A DNA stretch of 64,000 bases from Bacillota bacterium (GTDB lineage: Bacteria > Bacillota > Clostridia > Oscillospirales > Ruminococcaceae): positions 1 through 64,000 of the forward strand of contig JAEZTV010000027.1 in assembly GCA_023421245.1 (NCBI GenBank), given 5' to 3'. The notes below the pieces were generated by a model that worked only from the letters and a program-made list of their open reading frames with translations, ran no database searches and was not told the origin of the DNA. Numbering within the stretch: position 1 is the first letter of the stretch; every line of letters begins with the position of its first letter. Positions 27,013 to 36,692 of the stretch are shown here, piece after piece. The position numbers and the translations under genes were made by a program.

Positions 27013-27635
27013 TTAAAATTTCGCAGGCTGTTATAGTGGAAGGAAAGTACGATAAGATAAAGCTGTCCTCCATTATCGATGCCGTTATCATTGAAACAGG
27101 CGGATATGCCATCTACAAAAATCCCGAAAAGCTTGGGCTTATCCGTGCGCTTGCAAAGAAAACGGGCATCTTAATCCTTACCGATTCCGACCGCGCCGGC
27201 TTTCAGATTCGCTCCTATCTCAAGGGGGCAATTCCCGACGGACAGGTGCTGCACGCTTACATCCCGGACGTGCTTGGCAAGGAACGCCGAAAGGACGTCC
27301 CTTCAAAAGAGGGCAAGCTTGGCGTAGAGGGCATCGATACGCGAAGCCTTCTCGCGGCGCTTGCGCAGGCGGGGGTGGCGGTAGACAAGCGGCCGGCGGG
27401 CGCGCGCATTACAAAGCTTGACCTATACAACGACGGCCTTGCGGGCGGCAAGGACAGTGCGTTACTGCGCCGCAGGCTGCTAAAGGAGCTCAACCTGCCC
27501 GAACGGCTGAGCGCAAACGCCCTTGTTGATGTGCTCAATGCCTTTTATACCCCGGAGCAATATCATGGCCTTATAAAACGGCTGTGCGATGAAGCGCCAC
27601 CGCATCCTGAACCAAAGGAAGGAAGGAACCGATAG
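27009..27635 (+). CDS. rnmV: Toprim domain protein, RNase M5-like
   Basis: The 208-residue protein has a Toprim domain with the catalytic Glu in VIVEGKYDKIKL and the acidic LTDSDRAGFQIR motif. A C-terminal DUF4093-like part follows. RNase M5 matures 5S rRNA. Members of this longer, clostridial type are annotated the same way, but the 5S substrate is not proven by sequence. TTG 27009 overlaps the holA stop in a TTGA arrangement and is preceded by GAGGGGAAG. Confidence 0.82.
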   Translation: MIKISQAVIVEGKYDKIKLSSIIDAVIIETGGYAIYKNPEKLGLIRALAKKTGILILTDSDRAGFQIRSYLKGAIPDGQVLHAYIPDVLGKERRKDVPSKEGKLGVEGIDTRSLLAALAQAGVAVDKRPAGARITKLDLYNDGLAGGKDSALLRRRLLKELNLPERLSANALVDVLNAFYTPEQYHGLIKRLCDEAPPHPEPKEGRNR

Positions 27636-29042
27636 ATGGTATTTTCAAGCCTGACCTTTTTATATTTATATCTGCCGGTAGTTTTATTGATCTATTACCT
27701 TGTTCCCAAACAGACGCGCAATTTTGTGCTGTTTGTATCGGGTTTTCTTTTTTATGCGTGGGGGGAACCCGTTTACATCTTTCTTATGACATTTACGGTG
27801 CTGCTCGATTACACCTGCGGACGTGTGATGTCGCGTCTTGGTGACAACGACAAAGCAAGGTTTCGGGTGCTGCTGGTGTCGATTATTATTAACCTTTCCA
27901 TTCTTATGGTGTTTAAGTACAATTCGTTTGTCGTGCAGAACATCAATGCGTTGCTGGGGCTTTCCATTAAAGACCCGAACATCGCGCTTCCTATCGGCAT
28001 CTCATTTTACACCTTTCAAAGCATGAGCTATACCATCGACCTCTACCGCCGCAACGTGCCGGAGCAGAAGAGCTTTGTGAATTATGCCGCATACGTTTCG
28101 ATGTTCCCTCAGCTTGTGGCAGGTCCGATTGTCCGCTACGGCGATGTGCAGCGCGAGCTGCAAAAACGCAAGGTGTCGGTTCTCAACCTTGGCGACGGTG
28201 CCGGTATATTTATCAGGGGTCTTGCCAAGAAGGTGCTGCTTGCAAACAATGTGGGAGCATTGTGGACGTGTATTAAGGAGATTCCCGTTTCCGAGCTTTC
28301 GGTTGCCACCGCATGGTTTGGCATTCTTGCGTTTACCATGCAGATCTATTTTGACTTCTCAGGTTATTCCGACATGGCAATCGGCATGGGCCGCATGCTC
28401 GGCTTTAAGTTCCCTAAAAACTTTGATTACCCTTATGTTTCAAAAAGCATCACCGAGTTTTGGCGCAGATGGCATATGACGCTGGGCACATGGTTCCGCG
28501 AATATGTGTACATACCGCTTGGCGGTAACCGCAAAGGTGCGCTGCGGCTGGTGCTCAATGTTTTAGTCGTGTGGATGCTCACCGGCCTGTGGCATGGCGC
28601 GAGCTGGAACTTTGCGCTGTGGGGGCTGTATTACGGCCTTCTGCTGATTATTGAAAAGCTGTTCCTGTCCAAGGTGCTAAAAAAGATTCCGTTTAGTATT
28701 ACCAGGCTGTACACCTTCCTTTTGGTGGTGCTTGGATGGGTACTGTTTGAGTTTACCGAAATCTCACAGATTGTTGCCTATTATGGCGCGATGTTTGGAA
28801 CCGAAGGCAGACCGGTGGCGGACGGAACGTTTCGCTATCTGTTCTCCTCTTACTGGCTGGCGTTTTTTGTAAGCATCTTTATGTCGGTTGACTGGACCGA
28901 AAAGCTTGCGCTGCGCATCTATCGCAGGCGCCCTGCCGTTGCAAAGGGCATCGCCATAGCACTGCAGGTTATTATGATGCTGCTGTGCACGGCGTATCTG
29001 GTAGACGCTACCTACAATCCGTTCTTGTATTTCAGGTTTTAA
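27636..29042 (+). CDS. MBOAT family O-acyltransferase (AlgI/PatA-like)
   Basis: The 468-residue polytopic membrane protein has about 11-12 hydrophobic segments. MBOAT signatures are TEFWRRWHMTLGTWFREYVY and the active-site histidine in LWHGASWNFALWG. In AlgI/PatA/DltB systems this protein passes an acetyl or acyl group across the membrane to an extracytoplasmic transferase. The DHHW-type SGNH-like protein encoded next is that expected partner. The acceptor polymer, whether peptidoglycan, a capsule or another glycan, cannot be read here. Confidence 0.92.
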   Translation: MVFSSLTFLYLYLPVVLLIYYLVPKQTRNFVLFVSGFLFYAWGEPVYIFLMTFTVLLDYTCGRVMSRLGDNDKARFRVLLVSIIINLSILMVFKYNSFVVQNINALLGLSIKDPNIALPIGISFYTFQSMSYTIDLYRRNVPEQKSFVNYAAYVSMFPQLVAGPIVRYGDVQRELQKRKVSVLNLGDGAGIFIRGLAKKVLLANNVGALWTCIKEIPVSELSVATAWFGILAFTMQIYFDFSGYSDMAIGMGRMLGFKFPKNFDYPYVSKSITEFWRRWHMTLGTWFREYVYIPLGGNRKGALRLVLNVLVVWMLTGLWHGASWNFALWGLYYGLLLIIEKLFLSKVLKKIPFSITRLYTFLLVVLGWVLFEFTEISQIVAYYGAMFGTEGRPVADGTFRYLFSSYWLAFFVSIFMSVDWTEKLALRIYRRRPAVAKGIAIALQVIMMLLCTAYLVDATYNPFLYFRF

Positions 29043-29081
29043 CCGCAGCAGTCTGCGGTGTTGGAAGGGGAGAAGCCAGCT

Positions 29082-30218
29082 ATGAAGGCAAAGATAATAT
29101 CTTCGGTGCTTTTAGCACTGTTTTTGGTGGGGCTGCCGGTAGCTACCTTTGTGATGCCCAAGGCAACATTTTCTGAGATGGAAAATCGTGTGCTTGCGCC
29201 GTTTCCGCGTCTTAGTGTAAAGAGCATTACCTCTCGCAGCTTTATGGATGGCCTGGAGACATGGTTTGCCGACCATTTTGTCGGCCGAGACGTTTGGGTC
29301 GGCGCCAAGGGCTACATTGAATACGCAAGCGGCAAGCGCGAGAACAATAATGTGTATATCTGTGACGATATGCTCATTGAAAAGATCGATGAGCCGGATG
29401 ATGTTAAAACGGCAAAGAATATTGCGGCAATCAAACAGTTTGTGGAGAGAAACCAAAAGCCCACCTATCTGATGCTTGTGCCTACCGCAGCCGAGATCTA
29501 CCGTGACAGGCTGCCCGAAGGGGTAGAGAGCTGGGATCAGCGTTCCTACATCAAGGAGGTAGCCAAAGAACTGCGCGGCGCCGCTACCGAAATTGACATC
29601 TACAAGGTACTGTACGAGAACAAGGGTGAGTATATTTATTACAAAACCGATCATCACTGGGCATCCGCCGGCGCGTTCTACGCATTTACCGAGGCGGCTG
29701 AGCGCATGGGCATCCTTGGCGTGCAGAAGAAAAGCTATAACTTTCAAAACGTGTCGCACAATTTTTATGGCACACTCTATTCCAAGGTAGGGTACCGCAA
29801 CATTTCCCCTGATATTATCAGCATATACGCAAAGCGCGGCTCTGCCGAAACTGCCACTGTCGAGGTTTTCGACGGCGCTGCTACCACCACCCACGCATCG
29901 ATGTACTTTACCGAGTTTTTAGAGAAGAAGGATCAGTACTCAATGTTCCTTGGGCAGAACCAGCCCATTGTCACCATACATTCAAGCGCTTCTTCGGGCA
30001 AACGCCTGCTAATCTTTAAGGATTCGTATGCGCACGCGCTTGCCCCTTTGTTTGCGGATTACTACAGCACGATTACACTTGTTGACCTGCGCTATATCAA
30101 CCAAGGCTACGACGCCCTTCTTGACGTAGAGCAGTACGATCAGGTGCTGTTGCTTTATAATGTGGATACCTTCGCACACTCTACCGATGCCGCGAAGCTT
30201 GGCATCACCGCACAGTAA
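29082..30218 (+). CDS. DHHW/AlgX-J-like extracytoplasmic O-acetyltransferase
   Basis: The 378-residue protein has an N-terminal membrane anchor (MKAKIISSVLLALFLVGL) and an SGNH-like fold. It shows the TDHHWASAGAFYAF motif (catalytic Asp-His) and the nucleophile-type Ser in IFKDSYAHAL. Such proteins take the acyl group delivered by an MBOAT partner and attach it to an extracellular glycan. ATG 29082 has GGAAGGGGAG upstream. The pair may be co-transcribed with the alpha-galactosidase that follows. Confidence 0.88.
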   Translation: MKAKIISSVLLALFLVGLPVATFVMPKATFSEMENRVLAPFPRLSVKSITSRSFMDGLETWFADHFVGRDVWVGAKGYIEYASGKRENNNVYICDDMLIEKIDEPDDVKTAKNIAAIKQFVERNQKPTYLMLVPTAAEIYRDRLPEGVESWDQRSYIKEVAKELRGAATEIDIYKVLYENKGEYIYYKTDHHWASAGAFYAFTEAAERMGILGVQKKSYNFQNVSHNFYGTLYSKVGYRNISPDIISIYAKRGSAETATVEVFDGAATTTHASMYFTEFLEKKDQYSMFLGQNQPIVTIHSSASSGKRLLIFKDSYAHALAPLFADYYSTITLVDLRYINQGYDALLDVEQYDQVLLLYNVDTFAHSTDAAKLGITAQ

Positions 30219-30271
30219 AATATCGGCTGCGGCATTGCGGCCGGTATTCAAGACATAAGGGGGAGCCGACT

Positions 30272-32602
30272 ATGCAGGTTTTACACCTTAACACCAATCA
30301 TACAAGTTACATTATGTCGGTATTGCCGACCGGTCATCTGCAAAACCTGTACTATGGCAGCCGCATCCGTCCGCTTGCCGACTACTCGTGCATTACTCAG
30401 CCCAACGTGGCACCTTATGGCTCGATGGTTGCGTATCAAAAGCAGCACCCAAACATCGGCCTTGATGACCAATGCCTGGAATACTCCGCTCTTGGTAAGG
30501 GCGACTTCCGCGAACCCGCCATCGAGCTTGAGGCACATAACGGCTGCACGGTGGCTGATTTTAAGTACCGTTCCCATAAAACATATCAGGGACGCGGTGC
30601 AATCCCCGGTCTGCCTTCGGCAACGGGGGATGAAAAGACTTGCGAAACCACCGAGGTTTTGTTATGCGATGAAACAATATTGGCGGAGCTTACGCTGTTT
30701 TACTGCGTATATCCCGAGCAAGATGTTATTACCCGTTATGCGCGCCTGACCAACCGGAGCGGCAAGCGGATTATCCTTCGCCGTATGATGAGTGCACAGC
30801 TGGATCTGTACGACGCAAACTACTCGTTTATTACGTTTGACGGCACATGGAACAACGAGCGTGCCATGCATACCCGCAAGCTGTGTCAGGGTGCGTTTGT
30901 AAGCGATTCCAAGATGGGTGTAAGCTCGGCGCGCCATAACCCGTTTGTAATGCTTGCCGCCGACGGCTGCACCGAGGAAACGGGGCGCTGCTATGCGGCA
31001 AACCTTGTATACAGCGGTAACCACAGTGAGATATGCGAGGTAACCTATACCGGTAAAACACGTCTGCTTACCGGCATCAACCCTTCAGGCTTTTCATGGC
31101 AGCTTGCTCCTGACGAGAGTTTTTATACGCCCGAAGCGGTGCTTAGCTACTCCGAGCAGGGGCTGGGCGGAATCTCGCACAACATGCACCGTTTTGTCAA
31201 CGACCATATCGTACGCGGTGAGTGGCAGTACAAGGAACGCCCCATCGTCATTAACAACTGGGAGGCCACCACCTTTCATTTTACCCAGAGCAAGCTGCTT
31301 TTGATTGCAAAAGAGGCGGCGCAGATGGGCATTGAGATGTTCGTACTCGACGACGGCTGGTTTGGCGGGCGCGAGGACGATACCTCATCGCTTGGCGATT
31401 GGGTCGTCAACGAAAAAAAGCTGCCTGCGGGCCTTTCGGGCTTTGCAGACAAGATCAATCAGCTCGGCATGAAGTTTGGCCTGTGGGTGGAGCCGGAGAT
31501 GATCAGCGAGGACAGCGACTTATACCGCGCACATCCCGACTGGGCAATCCGTGCACCGGGACGCGAGCCGAGCCTTGGCAGAAATCAGCTTATTCTTGAC
31601 CTAACACAGAAAGAGGTTTGCGAGTATTTAATCGAAATACTCTCGGCCGTATTTTCAAGTGCGAATATCGAATACATCAAATGGGACATGAACCGAAACT
31701 TCTCGGATGTGTACTCTCACGGCCTTGCGCCGGAGCGTATGGGTGAGTTTTACCACCGCTATGTGCTGGGGCTATACGAGATTTTGGAAGCCCTGACCGC
31801 GCGTTTTCCTAAAATTCTGTTTGAATCGTGCGCATCGGGCGGCAGCCGGTTTGATTTGGGTATGCTGTGCTATATGCCGCAGACATGGACGAGTGATAAT
31901 ACCGACCCCGTCTGCCGCCTTTCCATCCAGCAGGGTACCAGCTACGGCTACCCGCTTTCGACGATCGGTGCGCATGTTTCTCAAAGTCCGCATACCTCTT
32001 CACTGCGCAATACCCCGATTGAAACCCGCTTTAATGTCGCGGCCTTCGGCTGTTTTGGCTATGAGCTTGATCTTGCAAAGCTCAGCCAGTTTGATAAGAA
32101 TGTCATTAAAGAGCAGGTTGCGTATTACAAGTCACGCCGAAAGCTGTTTCAGTTTGGGCGGTTTTACCGCCTTCGCGCACATTGCGACCCCGACAAGATG
32201 GTATGGCTATGTGTTTCACCCGACCAAAAGCAGGCGGTGGCGGGGCTGTTTCACATCATCAGCAAGGTTGGGCGCGCAAGCGAGGTTTTAAGACTTACGG
32301 GCCTGGACGAAAGCCTTGACTATACCGTGACAGGAAGAAAGCAGTATATCAACATCAAGGCGCTCGGCGGCCTTGTCAACAACGTACTGCCGGTAGAGAT
32401 TCGCGGTGACGGCATTATACATACCGTGCTGTCCTCCCGCTACATGTTTGCCATGTGTGACGAGCTGTACCGTGCAGGCGGCGACCTGCTATGCCATTAC
32501 GGCATCAAGCTCAACCACCAGTTTTCGGGTACCGGCTACAACGAGCAGGTTCGCCTATTTGCAGACTACTATTCCAGAATGTACGACGTTGAGACAGAAT
32601 AA
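30272..32602 (+). CDS. GH36 alpha-galactosidase
   Basis: The 776-residue enzyme has the N-terminal beta-sandwich and a TIM-barrel with family 36 signatures. These are VLDDGWFGGREDD, GLWVEPEMI, the nucleophile Asp in IKWDMNRNFSD, FESCASGGSRFD and the acid/base Asp in WTSDNTDPVCR. There is no signal peptide, so it probably acts in the cytoplasm on imported raffinose- or melibiose-type galactosides. AAGGGGGAGCC precedes the ATG. No sugar transporter lies beside it. A terminator follows. Confidence 0.93.
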   Translation: MQVLHLNTNHTSYIMSVLPTGHLQNLYYGSRIRPLADYSCITQPNVAPYGSMVAYQKQHPNIGLDDQCLEYSALGKGDFREPAIELEAHNGCTVADFKYRSHKTYQGRGAIPGLPSATGDEKTCETTEVLLCDETILAELTLFYCVYPEQDVITRYARLTNRSGKRIILRRMMSAQLDLYDANYSFITFDGTWNNERAMHTRKLCQGAFVSDSKMGVSSARHNPFVMLAADGCTEETGRCYAANLVYSGNHSEICEVTYTGKTRLLTGINPSGFSWQLAPDESFYTPEAVLSYSEQGLGGISHNMHRFVNDHIVRGEWQYKERPIVINNWEATTFHFTQSKLLLIAKEAAQMGIEMFVLDDGWFGGREDDTSSLGDWVVNEKKLPAGLSGFADKINQLGMKFGLWVEPEMISEDSDLYRAHPDWAIRAPGREPSLGRNQLILDLTQKEVCEYLIEILSAVFSSANIEYIKWDMNRNFSDVYSHGLAPERMGEFYHRYVLGLYEILEALTARFPKILFESCASGGSRFDLGMLCYMPQTWTSDNTDPVCRLSIQQGTSYGYPLSTIGAHVSQSPHTSSLRNTPIETRFNVAAFGCFGYELDLAKLSQFDKNVIKEQVAYYKSRRKLFQFGRFYRLRAHCDPDKMVWLCVSPDQKQAVAGLFHIISKVGRASEVLRLTGLDESLDYTVTGRKQYINIKALGGLVNNVLPVEIRGDGIIHTVLSSRYMFAMCDELYRAGGDLLCHYGIKLNHQFSGTGYNEQVRLFADYYSRMYDVETE

Positions 32603-32616
32603 AGACGAAGCGGGAG

Positions 32617-32643
32617 AAAGCGGGAGCATCTCCCGCTTTTTTG
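32617..32643 (+). terminator. terminator after the alpha-galactosidase gene
   Basis: AAAGCGGGAG and CTCCCGCTTT form a stem around a short CAT loop, followed by TTTT. Confidence 0.9.
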
Positions 32644-32644
32644 A

Positions 32645-32673
32645 TTGACAAAAACAGGGCGATGATATAAAAT
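32645..32673 (+). promoter_or_regulatory. promoter of the nitroreductase gene
   Basis: TTGACA (32645-32650), 17 bases, TAAAAT (32668-32673). It overlaps the tail of the preceding terminator. Confidence 0.65.
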
Positions 32674-32721
32674 TAGAACATAGGTTCTTTTGGATATTTT
32701 ATTAGTATGGAGGACGAGTAA

Positions 32722-33351
32722 ATGGATGTTTACCAGGCGATAGCAGCGCGCAGAACTGTGCGGGAGTTTGACGGCAGGCCGATTGATCCCGCGGTTTTGG
32801 AGCGCATACTTTCCGCGGGTCTGCGTGCGCCAAGCAACGACCATATGCGAAGCTGGGAGTTTGTGCTCGTAAGCGACCCGTCGGTTCGCGCGCAGTTGAT
32901 TGCGCCCATTCCCAAAACCTTTTCGCGCAAACAGGTGGAAAAGATACTCGAAAACTGGGGACTTATTGATGAGGTTCAGCGTCAGATGTATTTTGACGGC
33001 ATCCCCAAACAGTATGCCATGCTGCAGACAGCGCCCTGCTTGCTGCTGCCCTACTTTCGCCAGAAGCCCCCGCTGCTGAGGCCAAAATCGCTCAGCGACC
33101 TTAACGCCTTTGCCTCAATATGGTGCTGTATCGAAAACATCCTCATCGCGGCGGCAGCAGAGGGGATATGCGGTGTGACAAGAATACCGTTTGAGAAGGA
33201 GCAAGCGCTTGCTCGGCAGGTGCTTGAGGTTCCTGAAGACTATACCTTACCGTGTTTTCTTGCGCTGGGGTATCCCGCGGCGGACGTAAAGCACCCTAAG
33301 CAATATGAGTACGCAGCAGAGCAGAAGATACACATGAATCGGTGGCAGTAA
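32722..33351 (+). CDS. nitroreductase family protein
   Basis: The 209-residue FMN-dependent oxidoreductase fold starts with the usual VYQAIAARRTVREFDGRPI and has the flavin-contact GLRAPSNDHMRSWEF segment and a C-terminal EGICGVTRIPF loop. The physiological substrate (nitro compound, quinone, flavin or other) is not predictable. TATGGAGGA precedes the ATG. It stands alone with its own promoter. Confidence 0.87.
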   Translation: MDVYQAIAARRTVREFDGRPIDPAVLERILSAGLRAPSNDHMRSWEFVLVSDPSVRAQLIAPIPKTFSRKQVEKILENWGLIDEVQRQMYFDGIPKQYAMLQTAPCLLLPYFRQKPPLLRPKSLSDLNAFASIWCCIENILIAAAAEGICGVTRIPFEKEQALARQVLEVPEDYTLPCFLALGYPAADVKHPKQYEYAAEQKIHMNRWQ

Positions 33352-33474
33352 ACTAGGTTTTTGCGGTGCAAGCATCACAAAAACGTTTGCGGTGGTTGCT
33401 TTTGTGCTTGAGAGTTTATAAAATCTATCGCTGAGGGGTATCCGGCTAAATTATGCATTGCGGCATAGCTGTAA

Positions 33475-33503
33475 TTGTAAGAACGCATAGATTATGCTAA
33501 ACT
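33475..33503 (+). promoter_or_regulatory. promoter of the YcxB-like gene
   Basis: TTGTAA, 17 bases, TAAACT. It lies about 45 bases before the GTG start. Confidence 0.45.
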
Positions 33504-33547
33504 AACGATATACAGGGTAATGCATAATTGTTAAAGGGGATATCAAC

Positions 33548-34096
33548 GTGCAACAACCAAGGTTTTTAATTCAAACAACGATGGAAAAGGAAGACTACAG
33601 AAAATTTTTATACATAGCCACCTTTTGCCGAAACAAGTTCACCATTCCATTGGTGGCCGCCATGGCTTTGGTCGGAAGTCTGATTGTTAACCTAAAAAAC
33701 AACAGCCTTCATCTGCAGGGATTCCTCTTAACTTGGATTTTTATGCTGGTACTTGCAGTCGGGGCGGTTTGCTTTCGGGTGGAAAGGCAAAATAAGCAGC
33801 GGGTAACTACGGATAAAACCGGCACGTTTGGCGCGGAGAGTCTTCTGCATTTTTACGAGGATAAGGTTGTTATGGAAACCAAAGCCCTTAATTCAACAGG
33901 GGAATTGAGGTACGACCAATTCCACAGGCTCATCGAAAGCAAAGAGTATTTAATCTTCTATCTCACGGCAAACCAAGCAGCACTAATTCGCAAAAAGGAT
34001 ATCGAGAATATTGCGGGTTTTAAAGCCTTTATTGTACCGAAGTTTAGCAATAGATACAACTGCATCTGTCGCAAAAAAACTGCTTTGAACTTATAA
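33548..34096 (+). CDS. YcxB-like membrane protein, function unknown
   Basis: The 182-residue protein has two hydrophobic segments near residues 33-70. A soluble C-terminal domain contains HFYEDKVVMETKALNSTGEL and a YLIFYLTANQAALIRKKDI stretch, the pattern of the YcxB-like family. No enzyme motif is seen. The start is GTG 33548 with AAAGGGG upstream. Base composition is lower in GC than the flanking operons, hinting at a more mobile gene. Single gene with its own promoter and terminator. Confidence 0.7.
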   Translation: MQQPRFLIQTTMEKEDYRKFLYIATFCRNKFTIPLVAAMALVGSLIVNLKNNSLHLQGFLLTWIFMLVLAVGAVCFRVERQNKQRVTTDKTGTFGAESLLHFYEDKVVMETKALNSTGELRYDQFHRLIESKEYLIFYLTANQAALIRKKDIENIAGFKAFIVPKFSNRYNCICRKKTALNL

Positions 34097-34111
34097 AATT
34101 GCATTACGACA

Positions 34112-34147
34112 AAAGGGCGGCATCGTTTTGAAGAGATGCCGCCCTTT
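34112..34147. terminator. bidirectional terminator between convergent genes
   Basis: AAAGGGCGGCATC and GATGCCGCCCTTT form a 13-bp perfect stem. The A and T ends allow it to stop transcription from both sides, the YcxB-like gene and the helicase gene. Confidence 0.8.
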
Positions 34148-34204
34148 ATGCATTCTTAGTGAAAACTCCCCATTTAGGGCGGCAGTCTGCACAGTGATTG
34201 CTTG

Positions 34205-36571
34205 CTAATCGACGTGCCAGAACTCCTTGACCGACCGCGCGATTTGCGCGGCGTTTTTTGCCTCTAAGCAGCCGTGCCAGTGGGTGGGGAACAGCGCAAG
34301 GTAGTCTTGGCGTGCAAACCGGCGGTCAATAAGCACCACCACACCGCGGTCATGCTCACCGCGTATCACACGCCCCGCCGCCTGCAGCACCTTGTTCATG
34401 CCGGGGTACATATAGGCGTACTCAAAGCCCATGCCGTTTTCCTGGGCATAGTAATCGCGCACAATATCCTGCTCGGGGTTAAGCTGTGCAAGCCCCACGC
34501 CCACAATAACGGTGCCAATCAGGCGCTCACCGCGCAGGTCTACCCCTTCGGAAAACACGCCGCCCATCACGGCAAAGCCGACCAGTGTTTGCTCCGACTG
34601 TTCCTCAAACCGTGCAAGGAACTCCTCGCGCTCCGGCTCAGTCATGCCCTGACGCTGCACAAGCGTAGCGGTATCGGGGCACAGGGAGCAGAACAGGCCG
34701 TATACCTGCTCAAGATAGCTGTACGACGGAAAGTATACCATGTAGTTGCCCTGCCGCCCCTGTACAGCCCCCGCAATCACCTCGGCAACCTGATGGTAGC
34801 TGCCCGCGCGGTCGCGGTAGGCGGTGGAGACACCACTGCAAAGCAGTAGGCGCAGGTTGTCCGGGTCAAACGGCGAGGGCAGTTTGAGCGTATCGTCCTG
34901 CCCGCGCCCGCCGAGTATCTCTTTAAAATAATCAAGCGGCGTAAGTGTGGCTGAAAACAGCACCGCACCACGCGCACGTGCAAGTGCCTTGTCGAGCAGA
35001 AAGCTTGGGTCTATGCACAAAAGCTTTACCCGCTCGTCGTGGTCGCTTGTATCAATCAGCGTGACATAGCGGCTGTCAAACAGCTCGGCTGTGCGCCCAA
35101 ACGCAAGGCAATCAAAATACAGTTGTAGGATGTCCTCGTGCATATCATGATTTCTGTCGTGCTCTTTAAGCCAGCCTTCCAGCTCGCTTGCGGCGTGCTC
35201 GCAGGCGTGGTACAGCCCATCGCACAGTGCATCCTGCACTGCCATTTGGCAGCCGTCCGGGCACTGCTCGCCCAAAGCGGCAAACGCCTTTAGTACCGCC
35301 GTCAGCCGTTTTGTAAGCCGCGGGGCGGTTTTGCCGAGTGCGCGCTTAATTCGGCTAAACGCGCGGCGCGAAAGCTGGGCGGAGAACATCTCCCGCGCGC
35401 GGTCCACAAGGTTATGCGCCTCGTCCACCAAAAACACACAGTCGCAAAAGGCATCCTCCTGCGCAAAGAAGCGCTTGAGGTAGACGCGCGGATCAAAGGC
35501 GTAATTGTAGTCGCAGATAATGGCGTCCGCCCACAGGGTGGCGTCAAGCGAAAGCTCGAACGGGCAGACGGTGTGCTTTTGTGCGTACTGCTCCACCACC
35601 TCGCGCGTGATGTCGTCATTTTGCTCTACCAGCTCCCGCAGCGCAGCGTTTACACGGTTAAAATGCCCCTTTGCGTAGGGGCAGCTCTCTGGTGTGCAGG
35701 AGGGGGTATCTAAAAAGCAAATCTTCTCCTTCGCGGTCAGCGTCACGCTTTTAAGCTGCAGCCCGCCTTCGCGAAGCCTAAAAAGCGCTTCTCGCGCCAC
35801 TGCACGGGTGATGGTTTTGGCCGTCAGATAGAACAGCTTTTCGCACAGACCCTCACCCATTGCCTTGACGGCGGGAAACAGGGCAGACATCGTTTTGCCG
35901 ATGCCGGTGGGCGCTTGCGCAAACAGCCGCTTTTCATCACGAAACGCACGATAAGCGGCCGCGGTCAGCGCCCGCTGCCCCGCACGGTACTGTGCAAACG
36001 GAAACCGGAGTGTGCGGATGGAAGCGCCCCGCAATTCACTCCATGCGGCCGACATACGTGCCCAGTCCAGATAGCTTTGTACGAGTGCCTCGAAAAACGC
36101 GCACAACTCGTCAAACGGGAACACACGAAGGAAGATGCGTGTCTCCTCAGTATCTGCGTTGACATAGGTCAGCTGCACATCAATTTCAGAGAGCCCGTCC
36201 TGCGTTGCCAGCATAAAGGCGTAACACTTAGCCTGCGCCCAGTGAACCGAGCATCCGTCGGCCTCAAGCTCTTCGAGCGGCAGGGTGGTGGTCTTAATTT
36301 CATCGATAGTCAATCTGCCGTCTTTATTCAATACGCCGTCGGCGCGGCCTATAACGGTAAATGTCAGCTCGTCAAGCTCGGTGGTATGGCGGAAAAACAC
36401 CTCCGACCGGTCATCCTTGCCGTAGGATTTTTGCAGCTTGCGGTGCAGGCGTGCACCGTCCGCCAAACGATCGCGCCCGGTAAAGCGGTTGTCAAGGTCA
36501 CCCGAACGCATTAAAAACTCAACGAGAGTGCGGACCGATAGCTTGATTTCCCGCTTTTTTTGCTGTTCCAT
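34205..36571 (-). CDS. Rad3/XPD-like DNA helicase with N-terminal PD-(D/E)XK nuclease domain
   Basis: The 788-residue protein has two parts. Residues about 1-190 look like a RecB/Cas4-type nuclease, with the Asp of GRADGVLNKDG and the TIDEIKTT motif giving D..ExK. From about residue 195 it is a superfamily 2 helicase of the DinG/XPD class. It has Walker A PTGIGKTMSA, four cysteines suited to an iron-sulfur cluster (in CFLDTPSCTPESC and HTVCPFE), the VDEAHNL box and the C-terminal QAAGRVIRGEHDRG motif VI. It probably processes DNA ends or displaced strands in repair; the exact role is unknown. It is transcribed alone from a promoter at 36607-36635. Confidence 0.88.
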   Translation of the reverse strand: MEQQKKREIKLSVRTLVEFLMRSGDLDNRFTGRDRLADGARLHRKLQKSYGKDDRSEVFFRHTTELDELTFTVIGRADGVLNKDGRLTIDEIKTTTLPLEELEADGCSVHWAQAKCYAFMLATQDGLSEIDVQLTYVNADTEETRIFLRVFPFDELCAFFEALVQSYLDWARMSAAWSELRGASIRTLRFPFAQYRAGQRALTAAAYRAFRDEKRLFAQAPTGIGKTMSALFPAVKAMGEGLCEKLFYLTAKTITRAVAREALFRLREGGLQLKSVTLTAKEKICFLDTPSCTPESCPYAKGHFNRVNAALRELVEQNDDITREVVEQYAQKHTVCPFELSLDATLWADAIICDYNYAFDPRVYLKRFFAQEDAFCDCVFLVDEAHNLVDRAREMFSAQLSRRAFSRIKRALGKTAPRLTKRLTAVLKAFAALGEQCPDGCQMAVQDALCDGLYHACEHAASELEGWLKEHDRNHDMHEDILQLYFDCLAFGRTAELFDSRYVTLIDTSDHDERVKLLCIDPSFLLDKALARARGAVLFSATLTPLDYFKEILGGRGQDDTLKLPSPFDPDNLRLLLCSGVSTAYRDRAGSYHQVAEVIAGAVQGRQGNYMVYFPSYSYLEQVYGLFCSLCPDTATLVQRQGMTEPEREEFLARFEEQSEQTLVGFAVMGGVFSEGVDLRGERLIGTVIVGVGLAQLNPEQDIVRDYYAQENGMGFEYAYMYPGMNKVLQAAGRVIRGEHDRGVVVLIDRRFARQDYLALFPTHWHGCLEAKNAAQIARSVKEFWHVD

Positions 36572-36606
36572 CCGTCAACCACTCCCGCAAACATATATTC
36601 GCTTTA

Positions 36607-36635
36607 ATTATACTGCGCATGCAAAAAAATAACAA
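36607..36635 (-). promoter_or_regulatory. promoter of the helicase gene (reverse strand)
   Basis: Read on the reverse strand: TTGTTA (36635-36630), 17 bases, TATAAT (36612-36607), about 35 bases before the start codon. Confidence 0.6.
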
Positions 36636-36666
36636 GCAATTCTTTGAGTGCGAATTGCTTGCTATT
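36631..36666 (-). terminator. inverted repeat, likely terminator of the CPBP gene
   Basis: CAAGCAATTC and GAATTGCTTG flank a nine-base loop. On the reverse strand it lies just after the CPBP stop and is followed by TTATTTTTTTG, a usable T-tract. It overlaps the -35 of the helicase promoter. Confidence 0.65.
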
Positions 36667-36692
36667 AATCCTGCTTAAAATGCTTGTACCGT

